Assembly: GCF_052118925.1 (NCBI RefSeq)
Contig: NZ_JBQKGG010000003.1
Span: 1 to 64,000, forward strand
DNA: 64,000 bases
Direction of reading: 5' to 3'
Source: Lientehia sp934351765
GTDB taxonomy: Bacteria > Bacillota > Clostridia > Lachnospirales > Lachnospiraceae
In this document: in pieces, positions 1-7,753 of the stretch
Layout of the letters: each line of letters opens with the position of its first letter
How positions within the stretch are numbered: the stretch's first letter is position 1
Translations under genes and position numbers: made by a program
The notes under the pieces: model-generated
Seen by the model: only the letters and a program-made list of their open reading frames with translations
The model's database searches: none
What the model was told of the DNA's origin: nothing

Positions 1-23
1 TGTTGAGTTTTCTTACATGACAT
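1..23 (-). CDS. possible start of a divergent gene, cut by the window edge
   Basis: On the minus strand an ATG at 23 follows a very good ribosome binding site (GAGGAGGAA, complement of 30-38) with 6 bases between, and opens a frame MSCKKTQ that runs off the left edge. A TATAAT-like box lies a little further upstream on that strand. Only seven codons are visible, so no product can be named. The call rests only on the ribosome binding site and spacing. Confidence 0.35.
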
Positions 24-318
24 GATGAGTTCCTCCTCTTGTTATTATACATTTTATTTGTATCAAGGGAATATCTCATTTTTGTTTTGTACTAATTAGA
101 TGCTAACATCATAGCGACTGTTGGTGGAAGATAAGTGAGTACAAGATATACGAAAGAAGAATTGGAAGAATATAATGGCAGACTCCATTATGTCTGAATA
201 CGCTACTCTGAGACTTGAAAAGGCTGCTGATGAGATTCAAAATTGCTAGGGATCAAAGTGATGTTCGGGAAGAAGACAGCCATAAGAAAGAGCAGAAAGG
301 AAAAAGGTAAGGATTTTT
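24..318. other. A+T-rich intergenic stretch with two tiny open frames
   Basis: No recognisable gene. Two very short open frames are present: a GTG-started 20-residue one at 135-197 and an ATG-started 24-residue one at 175-249. They lie in different frames, overlap, and have no clear ribosome binding site. They could be remnants of a decayed gene, but no family is recognisable. The ribosome binding site of the next gene (AAGGTAAGG) lies at the right end. Confidence 0.4.
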
Positions 319-807
319 ATGCGAAGAAGAGATAGAGAAGTAACAGACAGCAATGAAATAATACATATCCTTGATTCGGGCAAGGTTTTGCATCTCGGTT
401 TAGTGGATCAGGGAAAGCCATACATAGTTCCCATGAACTACGGCTATGTTTTGGAAGGTGATAAGCTCGTATTTTATTTGCATGGGGCGTTAGAGGGGCG
501 TAAGCTTGACATTATCAGAAATAATTCTGATTGCTGCGTTCAGATTGAGTGTGATGTACAGCCATTTTCAGGTAAAGTTGCCTGCCAATATGGATGCAGC
601 TACTATTCTTTTGATGGATTTGGAACGGCAAAGATTGTGGAAGTGCCGCAGGAAAAAATCAAGGCATTAAGTGTATTGATGAAAACACAAACGGGTAAAG
701 ATTTTGTGTTTAATGAAAAATTGGTTTCAATTGTTAGTGTTATTCGAATTGATTGCGATTATTATACGGCAAAGTACAGGCCGCTTCCAGTGAATCCAAT
801 CGTGTAA
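319..807 (+). CDS. pyridoxamine 5'-phosphate oxidase-like FMN-binding protein (NimA-type)
   Basis: A 162-residue protein of the split-barrel flavin-binding fold. The pattern near the N terminus (a helix ending in LDSG, then VLHLGLVDQGKPYIVPMNY) is typical of the NimA/PNPOx-like group, in which FMN or another flavin is bound and small molecules are reduced. The stretch LVFYLHGALEGRKLDIIRNN fits the central barrel strand and phosphate-binding part. Members are often annotated as 5-nitroimidazole resistance proteins, but most have no proven substrate and resistance should not be assumed. AAGGTAAGG lies 8-9 bases before the ATG. It stands alone ahead of sfsA and belongs to the A+T-rich opening part of the window. 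Confidence 0.8.
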   Translation: MRRRDREVTDSNEIIHILDSGKVLHLGLVDQGKPYIVPMNYGYVLEGDKLVFYLHGALEGRKLDIIRNNSDCCVQIECDVQPFSGKVACQYGCSYYSFDGFGTAKIVEVPQEKIKALSVLMKTQTGKDFVFNEKLVSIVSVIRIDCDYYTAKYRPLPVNPIV

Positions 808-856
808 TAATGAATGCTTCAGCACATAGAAATCATCAGATAATAGGAAACGGCAC

Positions 857-1561
857 ATGAAATATGATAAGATAGTGGAAGCCTTTTTCATAGAACGTCC
901 CAATCGTTTTATCGCGCGGGTAAAGATTGATGGATCGGAAGAGGTAGAATCGGTTCATGTAAAGAATACGGGACGTTGTCGTGAATTACTGCTGCCGGGG
1001 GCGGAAGTGATTTTGGAAGATTGTATAGAAAAGAGCCCAAATCGAAAGACTCGTTATGATTTGGTTGCGGTTAAGAAGAATAAGACATGGGTTAACATTG
1101 ATTCTCAGGCACCGAATAAAGTGGTAAAAGAATGGCTGATGAAACAGGGGTATGATTGTATTAAACCAGAGTATACCTTTGGAAACAGCCGGATGGATTT
1201 CTATATGGAAAAAGGAAAGCAAAAATATCTAATGGAAGTCAAAGGCTGCACCCTTGAGATAGACGGAGTTGGATATTTTCCAGATGCCCCGACGGAAAGA
1301 GGAGTTAAGCATTTGCGGGAACTTGCAGCTGCGTGCGGACAAGGATATAAATGCTTGATTGCATTTGTGATTCAAATGGAAGGCATCAGTGAAGTCAGGC
1401 CGAATACGGCAACGCATCCCGAATTTGGCGTTGCACTTCACGAGGCGAAGGCAGCAGGTGTTGAGGTGCTTTTCCTGAAATGTCATGTTGGGATGGATAG
1501 GTTGGAAATCATAGGAGAAGATGAGCCTTGGGGTCAAGGCACTAAGAGAGAGGAATTATGA
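857..1561 (+). CDS. sfsA: SfsA family DNA/RNA nuclease
   Basis: 234 residues, the usual SfsA length. The N-terminal OB-like half contains VHVKNTGRCRELLLPG, where the family has the conserved HxxNTGR pattern. The C-terminal half has the nuclease-like core MDFYMEKGKQKYLMEVKGCTL followed by FPDAPTERGVKHLREL, matching the restriction-enzyme-like PD-(D/E)XK fold with D, E and K in place. SfsA was named for sugar fermentation stimulation in Escherichia coli, and a nuclease role is now favoured. The ATG at 857 has only a weak ribosome binding site (TAGGAAA). The stop codon overlaps the next gene's ATG by four bases, so the two are translated together. Confidence 0.9.
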   Translation: MKYDKIVEAFFIERPNRFIARVKIDGSEEVESVHVKNTGRCRELLLPGAEVILEDCIEKSPNRKTRYDLVAVKKNKTWVNIDSQAPNKVVKEWLMKQGYDCIKPEYTFGNSRMDFYMEKGKQKYLMEVKGCTLEIDGVGYFPDAPTERGVKHLRELAAACGQGYKCLIAFVIQMEGISEVRPNTATHPEFGVALHEAKAAGVEVLFLKCHVGMDRLEIIGEDEPWGQGTKREEL

Positions 1562-2148
1562 TACGAGAAATTGAGAATAGAAGAAGTATAAGAAAATATA
1601 AGCCGGATGAGATCGAAAGGAAGTTAATAGAAGAGATCATATACAGTGCTTCCCTCGCACCATCTGCTAAAAACAGGCAGCCTTGGAAATTTATTGTATA
1701 TCAGGGTGAAGAAAAGGATAAACTGGTTGATGTCATGCGTCATGGTATAAATTCAGAAAAAATGACCCATGAGCTTATGCCGGAATGGGCATTTGCGATA
1801 CCGGATGCTGAGAATTCCGTCAGAATCATGCAGGAGGCTCCCTGCCTCATTGCAGTGCTTAACACCAATCAGCATACGCCATTTGCAAACATTGAAAATG
1901 AAAAGCGAATTGTTGAAATATGTGATTCATTGTCCATAGGTGCAGCGATTGAAAACATGATTCTGACAGCAACGGGATATGGATTGGGCACCTTATGGAT
2001 TGCCAATACTTGTTTTGCCTATAATGAGCTGATGGATTTTATCGGAACAGACAGCCAGTTGACGGGAATTGTTGCGGTTGGCTTTGCCGACGAAGCTCCG
2101 GCCAAAAGACCAAGAAAACCATTCGAAGAAATCGTTGAGTACAGATAG
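1558..2148 (+). CDS. nitroreductase family protein
   Basis: 196 residues. The opening IRNRRSIRKYKP-like pattern (here IENRRSIRKYKPDEI) and ASLAPSAKNRQPWKF are the FMN-binding signature of the nitroreductase family. The C-terminal GYGLGTLWIANT supplies the second flavin contact. The likely role is NAD(P)H-dependent reduction by bound FMN. The substrate cannot be read from sequence. Its ATG overlaps the sfsA stop (ATGA), so it is translationally coupled to sfsA. Immediately after its stop codon the sequence goes straight into the interior of a sirtuin gene, which suggests a deletion end point here. Confidence 0.88.
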   Translation: MIREIENRRSIRKYKPDEIERKLIEEIIYSASLAPSAKNRQPWKFIVYQGEEKDKLVDVMRHGINSEKMTHELMPEWAFAIPDAENSVRIMQEAPCLIAVLNTNQHTPFANIENEKRIVEICDSLSIGAAIENMILTATGYGLGTLWIANTCFAYNELMDFIGTDSQLTGIVAVGFADEAPAKRPRKPFEEIVEYR

Positions 2149-2168
2149 GTAAATCGGGATTTTCTGAT

Positions 2169-2882
2169 ATGTATGCAGGAGGCTTCTATCCATATAAAAC
2201 CTTGGAAAAACACTGGGGATACTGGTGCAGATATATCTATATTAATCGATATATGGATGCGCCAAAACCGGTATATCAGAACCTGTATGATCTGGTGAAA
2301 GAGAAGGATTATTTTGTACTGACGACAAATGTGGATCATTGTTTCCAAAAAGCCGGCTTTTATAAAAACAGAATCTTTTATACACAGGGAGATTATGGTC
2401 TGTTTCAATGTAGTGAGCCTTGCCATAAGAAAACCTATGACAATGAAGAAACAATTAAAAAAATGGTGCTGAGTCAGGGATTTCAGATAAAAGACGGGGA
2501 ACTGCAAAAACCGGAAGACGAAGAAATAAAGCTTACAGTTCCGACAAGTTTGATTCCATATTGTCCGCACTGCGGTAAGCCGATGAGTATGAATCTCAGA
2601 TCGGATCAGACATTTGTTGAAGATGAGGGATGGCACCAGGCAGCAGAAAAGTACGAGAAATTTATACAGGATCATAAAAAGCAGAGAATAGTGTTCCTTG
2701 AACTTGGTGTAGGATATAATACTCCCGGTATTATAAAATATCCGTTCTGGCAGATGACAAACACATTTCAACATGCATTTTATGTGTGTCTGAATCAGGG
2801 TGAAGCATATGCACCTGCAGAAATAACGAGAAAGTCTGTTTATATGAATGAAGATATTGGAGAAATTCTGAAAGAACTGTAG
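2169..2882 (+). pseudogene. N-terminally truncated class M sirtuin (SirTM-like)
   Basis: The 237 residues match the central and C-terminal parts of macrodomain-linked sirtuins, which ADP-ribosylate lipoylated GcvH-L in staphylococci and streptococci. Visible are VLTTNVDHCFQKAGF, then YTQGDYGLFQC with glutamine where ordinary sirtuins have the catalytic histidine (a known class M feature), zinc ligands in FQCSEPC and YCPHCGKPM, and the C-terminal LELGVGYNTPGIIKYPFW. Family members begin some 60-70 residues earlier with a GAGxS nucleotide-binding segment, which is absent. In-frame similarity begins at GFSDM (about 2157), nine bases after the nitroreductase stop, and there is no good ribosome binding site. 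No macrodomain, GcvH-L or lipoate ligase gene is next to it. It is probably a deletion remnant, although a short product could still be made. Confidence 0.75.
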
Positions 2883-2941
2883 ATTTGTGATAAAGGGCGG
2901 CTGTGAACGGGGTGAATAGCGACAAGAGAGGGTGTGATAAA

Positions 2942-3877
2942 ATGATAATACAAACAGGAATGAGAACAGATATACCTGCATTTTATTCAAAATGGTTTTT
3001 GAATCGGATAAAAGAAGAATATGTATGCGTGAGGAATCCCTATAATCCCAAACAGGTGACGAAATACAGCCTTTCACCAGAAGCTGTGGATCTGATCGCA
3101 TTCTGCACGAAGAACCCTTTTCCAATGCTGCCATTTCCGGATGAATTAAAACCATATGGTCAATACTGGTTTGTAACAATTACACCTTACGGAAAGGATA
3201 TTGAGCCAAACGTTCCGGATAAAGAAACTGTGATGGAAGGTTTTAAAGAATTGTCGGATGTCGTGGGTGTAGACAGTATGGGATGGAGATATGATCCGAT
3301 TTTTATAGATAAAAAACATTCTGTGGAGTGGCATATATCTGAATTTGAAAAAATGGCTGAAATTCTTGCCGGATATACAAAGACATGTGTGATCAGCTTT
3401 ATAGATATTTATAAAAAGGTGGAGCGCAATTTTCCGGAAGCAAAATCAGTACGGGCAGAAGACAGGACTACGATAGGAAAGGCATTTGTAAAAATAGCGT
3501 CTAAGTATGGAATGGTGTTGAAGCCTTGTGCAGAAGGAGAAGATCTTGCAAAATATGGCGCAGATTGCTCCGGATGTATGACGGTTCATACATTTGAGAC
3601 AGCTCTCCATAACAGGCTGGAAGTTCCAAAGAGAAAGAAAAATCAGAGAAATGGGGAATGTGCATGTCTTTTGGGGACAGATATAGGTGCCTATGATACT
3701 TGCGGACATTTGTGTAAATACTGTTATGCGAATGTAAATCCGGTTTTGGTCAAAGAAAATATGAGAAAGCATAATCCTGAGTCCCCGTTTTTAATTGGTG
3801 GATATATGCCAGGTGATATGATTCGTGAGGCAATTCAGAAAAGCTGGATTGACAGACAGATTCGATTGGAATTTTAG
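2942..3877 (+). CDS. DUF1848 family protein with a radical-SAM-like cysteine cluster
   Basis: About 311 residues from the ATG at 2942, which has GAGAGGGTG seven bases upstream. A start at 2903 has no such site. The N terminus (IIQTGMRTDIPAFYSKWFLNRI) and WFVTITPYGKDIEPNVPDK are typical of DUF1848. Near the C terminus are ECACLLGTDIGAYDTC and CGHLCKYCYAN, which give a CxxxCxxC arrangement like the iron-sulfur site of radical SAM enzymes. The family's reaction is unknown, so a metal-dependent role is inference only. The gene is separate from the sirtuin remnant by 59 bases and is the last gene of the A+T-rich block. Confidence 0.85.
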   Translation: MIIQTGMRTDIPAFYSKWFLNRIKEEYVCVRNPYNPKQVTKYSLSPEAVDLIAFCTKNPFPMLPFPDELKPYGQYWFVTITPYGKDIEPNVPDKETVMEGFKELSDVVGVDSMGWRYDPIFIDKKHSVEWHISEFEKMAEILAGYTKTCVISFIDIYKKVERNFPEAKSVRAEDRTTIGKAFVKIASKYGMVLKPCAEGEDLAKYGADCSGCMTVHTFETALHNRLEVPKRKKNQRNGECACLLGTDIGAYDTCGHLCKYCYANVNPVLVKENMRKHNPESPFLIGGYMPGDMIREAIQKSWIDRQIRLEF

Positions 3878-4027
3878 AATAAAATTGCATAATAACGGTA
3901 ATGCCAGTCTGTTGGTCACCGTAACTCCAAACATATAAGACATTTGTCAGACGATTCGACAAGAATATCAGGAATATGGCGTTCTGGGGAATAAAGCTTC
4001 AAAAGAGGGGGTAAACATAAAACCTGC

Positions 4028-4056
4028 TTGCAATTTTAAATTGTCTATAGTATAAT
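4028..4056 (+). promoter_or_regulatory. sigma-A type promoter for the Ldh-family gene
   Basis: TTGCAA at 4028-4033 and a perfect TATAAT at 4051-4056 are separated by exactly 17 bases. The expected start is near 4063, at the left edge of the first operator palindrome. Confidence 0.75.
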
Positions 4057-4063
4057 CAGGTTA

Positions 4064-4096
4064 ATTGGTAATACCAATATATTTACAGGTATTACC
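4064..4096. promoter_or_regulatory. two phased GntR/FadR-type operator-like palindromes
   Basis: ATTGGTAATACCAAT at 4064-4078 is a perfect 15-base palindrome and matches the TTGGTnnnACCAA core recognised by FadR-subfamily GntR regulators such as PdhR and LldR. A second core, GGTATTACC, lies at 4088-4096. Their centres (4071 and 4092) are 21 bases apart, two helical turns. The first site covers the predicted transcription start, which fits repression. No GntR gene is in the window. The binding protein and effector are inferred from pattern only. Confidence 0.6.
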
Positions 4097-4192
4097 GTAA
4101 AAGATCGAAAAATAGAAATGCAGACAGTAATCGGAGACGGAATCGGAGACGGAATCGTTGTCTGTGGGAAATTTTTATCGGAGGAAACTGCT

Positions 4193-5320
4193 ATGGGATA
4201 TGTAACCTGGGGATATGAAAAGCTGGATCGTTTTTGCCATGATGTATTCTGCCGGTTCGGCTTCAGTGAAGAGGAAAGTCGGATCATCAAGGATGTGCTT
4301 CTGACAGCAGATCTGTTTGGAATTGAAAGCCACGGCATGCAGCGGATGGTCCGTTATCATAAAGGAATCGAAAAGGGGACGATCCACCCGGAGGCGAAGC
4401 CGGAGGTAGTATTTGAGACACCGGTTTCGGCGGTCATTGACGGACATAACGGCATGGGACAGCTGATTTCGGTTTATGCCATGAACAAGGCCATTGAAAA
4501 GGCAAAGACCACAGGCATCGGTATGGTAAGCGTCCGCGAATCCAACCATTTCGGGATTGCCGGTTACTATGCGAAGATGGCTTCCGATCAGGGACTCCTC
4601 GGAATGGCCTGCACTAACTCGGAGGCGATCATGGTACCGACTTTCGGAAGAAAAGCCATGCTGGGCTCCAATCCCATTGCGGTGGCCATGCCGGCAGATC
4701 CGTATCCGTTTCTGTTTGATGCCTCCACGACAGTTGTAACCAGAGGAAAGCTGGAGATGTACAACAAGATGGGAAAGGCGCTGCCGGAGGGCTGGGCGCT
4801 GGATAAGGATGGTCATGAGAGCACGGATGCCCCGGATGTCCTTGCCAACATTGTTGCAAAAAAGGGCGGCGGGATCATGCCCCTTGGAGGTTCCGAGGAG
4901 ATAAGCGGAAGCCATAAGGGCTATGGCTACGGTATGCTCTGCGAGCTGTTCAGCTCGGTTCTGTCCCAGGGCATCAACTCAGACCGGTGCTGCACTTTCC
5001 CCGACAAGACCGGGATCTGCCACGGCTTCATGGCAGTGAATCCGGAGATCTTCGGTGATGCTACCGAGATCCGGAAGAATTTTTCCTGTTATCTGGAGCG
5101 GCTGAGGGAAAGCCCGAAGGCGGACGGAAAGGACCGTATCTACACCCACGGCGAAAAAGAAGTATTCGCCGAAAAAGAACGGCGGGAGCATGGAATCCCC
5201 GTCAATGACAATACCATGGTGGAGCTGGCAGATCTCTGCCGGTATCTGAAGATGGATTTCAGTTCCTACTTCGAGGGCTACAAGGTGAAGAACGGAGGAT
5301 TCTTCGAGGGAAATTATTAA
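4193..5320 (+). CDS. Ldh/malate dehydrogenase family oxidoreductase
   Basis: 375 residues from the ATG at 4193, which has TCGGAGGAAA in front. The protein belongs to the LDH2/MDG2 family of NAD(P)-dependent 2-hydroxyacid dehydrogenases, which are unrelated to ordinary lactate and malate dehydrogenases. Family patterns seen are DLFGIESHGMQRM (catalytic His), IDGHNGMGQL, VSVRESNHFGIAGYYA and MACTNSEAIMVPTFG. The substrate could be a lactate, malate, sulfolactate or ureidoglycolate-like acid. Sequence alone does not decide. It stands as a single gene with its own promoter and GntR-like operators, and is followed by hairpins. Codon use here is already the higher-GC type of the rest of the window. 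Confidence 0.88.
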   Translation: MGYVTWGYEKLDRFCHDVFCRFGFSEEESRIIKDVLLTADLFGIESHGMQRMVRYHKGIEKGTIHPEAKPEVVFETPVSAVIDGHNGMGQLISVYAMNKAIEKAKTTGIGMVSVRESNHFGIAGYYAKMASDQGLLGMACTNSEAIMVPTFGRKAMLGSNPIAVAMPADPYPFLFDASTTVVTRGKLEMYNKMGKALPEGWALDKDGHESTDAPDVLANIVAKKGGGIMPLGGSEEISGSHKGYGYGMLCELFSSVLSQGINSDRCCTFPDKTGICHGFMAVNPEIFGDATEIRKNFSCYLERLRESPKADGKDRIYTHGEKEVFAEKERREHGIPVNDNTMVELADLCRYLKMDFSSYFEGYKVKNGGFFEGNY

Positions 5321-5381
5321 AAGCAAGCCAACACCATTTTATTTCTCAGGAACCATGTTTCCTGTACCCTTCCTATAGAGA

Positions 5382-5441
5382 GGCACAGACCGGCAGGCCT
5401 GTGCCCTTTGTTTATCGGAAAAGCCCTTCCTGATAAACAAA
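5382..5441. terminator. two consecutive hairpins, probable terminator region
   Basis: First stem GGCACAG (5382-5388) with CTGTGCC (5399-5405), followed by CTTTG. Second stem TTTGTTTATC (5407-5416) with GATAAACAAA (5432-5441), a perfect 10-base match with an inner GGAA/TTCC pairing. The T-run of the first hairpin forms the left arm of the second. No long T-run follows the second hairpin on the plus strand, so strength is uncertain. Confidence 0.5.
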
Positions 5442-5527
5442 AATGCTGTACAGGAGGCTTTTGATCCATGCCACGATGGAATCTCTCCCATTAAAAAAAA
5501 TCATACCTGGCGGTCCGGGAAAAGAAT

Positions 5528-5556
5528 TGTAATCCGAAAATCGCTGTGTTATAATC
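5528..5556 (+). promoter_or_regulatory. sigma-A type promoter for leuA
   Basis: TTGTAA at 5528-5533, 17-base spacer, perfect TATAAT at 5551-5556. Predicted start near 5563 gives a leader of about 215 bases before the leuA ATG. Confidence 0.7.
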
Positions 5557-5587
5557 GTAACGGATTAAAATATAAACGATGGGACTG

Positions 5588-5674
5588 ATGAAATATGGGG
5601 CTTCCGCTAAGAAGTGCATTAGAAAGAGTAAGATGTATATTATAGAAAACTACAGCGTGATCTATCGACTATGA
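5588..5674 (+). CDS. possible 28-residue leader peptide upstream of leuA
   Basis: An ATG-started frame in the leuA leader reads MKYGASAKKC then IRKSKMYIIENYSVIYRL and stops. Its ribosome binding site is weak (GATGGGA). It has a single leucine codon (the last, CTA) and three to four isoleucine codons, so it does not look like a classical leucine attenuator peptide. It could be chance. Confidence 0.25.
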   Translation: MKYGASAKKCIRKSKMYIIENYSVIYRL

Positions 5675-5777
5675 ACGCGGGAATCGATCAAAAACGGTGA
5701 AAATCAGAAAAGAAATCCGACATAAAAACAGAAGAAGTGTCTGGATCCTGCAAAGAAGAAAAGAGAGGAAATAGATC

Positions 5778-7433
5778 ATGTTAAATTTTAAAAGATATAA
5801 ACGAGTACCTGTCATTGATTTTCCGGAGCGTACCTGGCCGGGGAAGGAGATCGAGAAGGCACCGATCTGGTGCAGCGTCGATCTGCGTGACGGCAACCAG
5901 GCCCTGATCGAGCCCATGGTTGTGGAAGAAAAAATCGAGATGTTCAACCTTCTGGTGAAGCTTGGCTTTAAGGAGATCGAGGTCGGTTTCCCCGCCGCGT
6001 CCCAGATCGAATATGACTTTTTAAGACAGCTTGTTGACCGGAAGCTGATTCCCGATGATGTGCTGGTTCAGGTTCTGGTACAGTGCAGAGAGCACCTGAT
6101 CGACCGGACCTTTGAGGCCCTGAAAGGAATCAAGCGTGCCGTTGTCCATATTTACAATTCTACCTCTACCTTACAGCGTGATGTGGTGTTCAACATGGAC
6201 AGAGAGCAGATCAAGCAGATCGCCATCGACGGCACCAATATGGTAAAGGAACGGGCGAAGGATTTTGACGGTGAGATCATTCTGGAGTATTCGCCGGAGA
6301 GCTTTACGGGAACCGAGCTGGATTATGCTCTTGAGGTATGTACGGCTGTTCAGGATACCTGGAACCCTACCAGGGAGCACCCCATGATCGTCAATCTGCC
6401 TGCAACGGTGGAGATGACGACTCCCAATGTGTATGCGGATCAGATCGAATGGATGAGCACCCATTTTAAGAACCGTGAATCCATTATTTTAAGTGTCCAC
6501 CCTCATAATGACCGTGGAACCGGCGTGGCGGCAACAGAGCTGGCCCTGCTGGCAGGCGCAGACCGTGTGGAAGGAACCTTGTTCGGAAACGGCGAGCGTA
6601 CCGGAAACGTAGATGTACTGAATGTGGCTTATAACATGTTCTCCCAGGGCATTGATCCGAAGCTGGAGATTGAAAATATCCGGGAGATCATCGATGTATA
6701 TGAACGATGCACCAAGATGAATATCGATCCGAGACATCCTTACGCCGGAAAGCTGGTATTTACAGCATTCTCCGGATCTCATCAGGATGCCATCAACAAG
6801 GGCGTCAAGGCACTCAAGGCGAGAAAGAATCCCTACTGGGAGGTTCCGTATCTGCCGGTGGATCCCTCGGATCTGGGCCGCGATTACGAGCCCATCGTCC
6901 GGATCAACAGTCAGTCTGGCAAGGGCGGCGTAGCCTTTGTTATGGATACGCTCTACGGCTTCAAGCTTCCGAAGGATATGCACAAGGAGTTTGCCGATGT
7001 GGTACAGGGCGTAGCCGAGGAGCACGGCGAGGTTGCGCCTGAGCAGATCATGGAGCTGTTCAAGAAAGAATATCTGTCCGCAAAAGAGCCGTTTGGCTTT
7101 ATCCGCTGCGAGACTCACGACGTAGGTGAGATCGATACTGAGGCCAAGCTGACCTATAAGTATAAGGGAAGCATCTTATCGGCAAAGGGCATCGGAAACG
7201 GCCCTATTGATGCGGCGCGTGCAGCTATCGAGGACACCGCCGATGTGCATGTAAAGGTCCTGGATTACTCCGAGCATGCGCTGGGTGAAGGCTCCCATGC
7301 ACAGGCTGCTGCCTATATCAAGCTGATGGATGTGAACACCGGAAGAGTAACCTTCGGCGTCGGTGTAAGCCCCAATATCACAAGAGCATCTCATCGGGCA
7401 CTGTTCAGCGCACTGAACCGGTTATTCAGATAA
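5778..7433 (+). CDS. leuA: 2-isopropylmalate synthase
   Basis: 551 residues, the size of the long LeuA type. It condenses acetyl-CoA with 2-oxoisovalerate, the first committed step of leucine synthesis. The TIM-barrel half carries DLRDGNQ (residues 35-41) with the catalytic base and metal ligand, and HPHNDRGTG (from about residue 241) with the metal-binding histidines. The NGERTGNVD motif follows. The last 120 or so residues form the LeuA dimer/allosteric domain that binds leucine. GAGAGGAAAT lies before the ATG. It has its own promoter and terminator, so it is monocistronic here. leuB, leuC and leuD are not in the window. Confidence 0.95.
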   Translation: MLNFKRYKRVPVIDFPERTWPGKEIEKAPIWCSVDLRDGNQALIEPMVVEEKIEMFNLLVKLGFKEIEVGFPAASQIEYDFLRQLVDRKLIPDDVLVQVLVQCREHLIDRTFEALKGIKRAVVHIYNSTSTLQRDVVFNMDREQIKQIAIDGTNMVKERAKDFDGEIILEYSPESFTGTELDYALEVCTAVQDTWNPTREHPMIVNLPATVEMTTPNVYADQIEWMSTHFKNRESIILSVHPHNDRGTGVAATELALLAGADRVEGTLFGNGERTGNVDVLNVAYNMFSQGIDPKLEIENIREIIDVYERCTKMNIDPRHPYAGKLVFTAFSGSHQDAINKGVKALKARKNPYWEVPYLPVDPSDLGRDYEPIVRINSQSGKGGVAFVMDTLYGFKLPKDMHKEFADVVQGVAEEHGEVAPEQIMELFKKEYLSAKEPFGFIRCETHDVGEIDTEAKLTYKYKGSILSAKGIGNGPIDAARAAIEDTADVHVKVLDYSEHALGEGSHAQAAAYIKLMDVNTGRVTFGVGVSPNITRASHRALFSALNRLFR

Positions 7434-7450
7434 AAATATAAAAATAAAGA

Positions 7451-7499
7451 AAAACTGCTGCTTTGCAGAGAAGTGTATTCTCTGCGGGCGGCAGTTTTT
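7451..7499 (+). terminator. Rho-independent terminator of leuA
   Basis: AAAACTGC (7451-7458) pairs with GCAGTTTT (7491-7498), and inside it GCAGAGAA (7465-7472) pairs with TTCTCTGC (7478-7485). The outer right arm ends in a run of five T. Confidence 0.85.
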
Positions 7500-7753
7500 G
7501 TGTGATAGAAAGGCTGCCAGCACATTCCTTCGCAGATCCACTGCTCTGGCCGGGACAGTGGCAGCCTCGATATGTGCCGGCTGGCCTGGAGGGCCGCGAA
7601 GGAGGGAGCTTCAGGAGTCACGGAACACACTGCATGAAAATATGGTGGCTTTCTTGCATTTACAGGCCTTTTATAGTAGAATAAGGTATAATTATGGGCT
7701 TTTGCGGGAAAAGTGCGCCCTTTCGCGCATGTTTTCACCAGAGAGGACAAAGA
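7500..7753. other. structured intergenic region ahead of glf
   Basis: After the leuA terminator, 7512-7519 (GGCTGCCA) can pair with 7559-7566 (TGGCAGCC). CCACTG near 7538 can pair with CAGTGG, which overlaps the second arm, so the two pairings exclude each other. CCTTCGC near 7527 also matches GCGAAGG near 7597. A promoter follows at 7654-7682. No gene is seen. Confidence 0.4.
7654..7682 (+). promoter_or_regulatory. probable promoter of the glycan locus (before glf)
   Basis: TTGCAT at 7654-7659, a 17-base spacer, then TAGAAT at 7677-7682 (five of six to the consensus). A second TATAAT at 7687-7692 has no matching -35. Confidence 0.55.

Larger units (their letters stand above)
3878..4192. other. 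intergenic region with promoter and operators for the dehydrogenase gene
   Basis: The left part (3878-4020) holds nothing recognisable. The right part carries the promoter and two operator-like palindromes described separately. It then has a leader with a 12-base direct repeat (AATCGGAGACGG twice, from about 4129) and a CAGACA/TGTCTG inverted pair at 4121-4126 and 4160-4165 that could fold around the repeat. The strong ribosome binding site (GGAGG) comes just before 4193. Confidence 0.5.
5321..5777. other. intergenic region between the dehydrogenase gene and leuA
   Basis: Contains two hairpins close after the dehydrogenase gene (5382-5441), then about 85 bases with nothing recognisable, then the leuA promoter and a leader of about 215 bases. 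The leader has a possible 28-codon open frame (5588-5674). No T-box specifier or AGGGTGGNACC-type box was found. Confidence 0.5.

Noticed and set aside
1..318. Left-edge remnant of a mobile element
   Set aside because: Only two tiny overlapping frames are seen, without recognisable transposase, relaxase or terminal repeats.
319..807. Nitroimidazole resistance (nim) gene
   Set aside because: The protein belongs to the wider PNPOx-like family. Most members do not confer resistance, and no insertion sequence drives expression here.
2019..3179. Long minus-strand open frame over the sirtuin remnant
   Set aside because: Low-complexity, cysteine/phenylalanine-rich translation typical of antisense frames in A+T-rich genes. 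The plus-strand genes are recognisable.
5557..5777. T-box riboswitch before leuA
   Set aside because: No AGGGTGGNACC-type box, specifier loop or terminator/antiterminator pair could be found in the leader.
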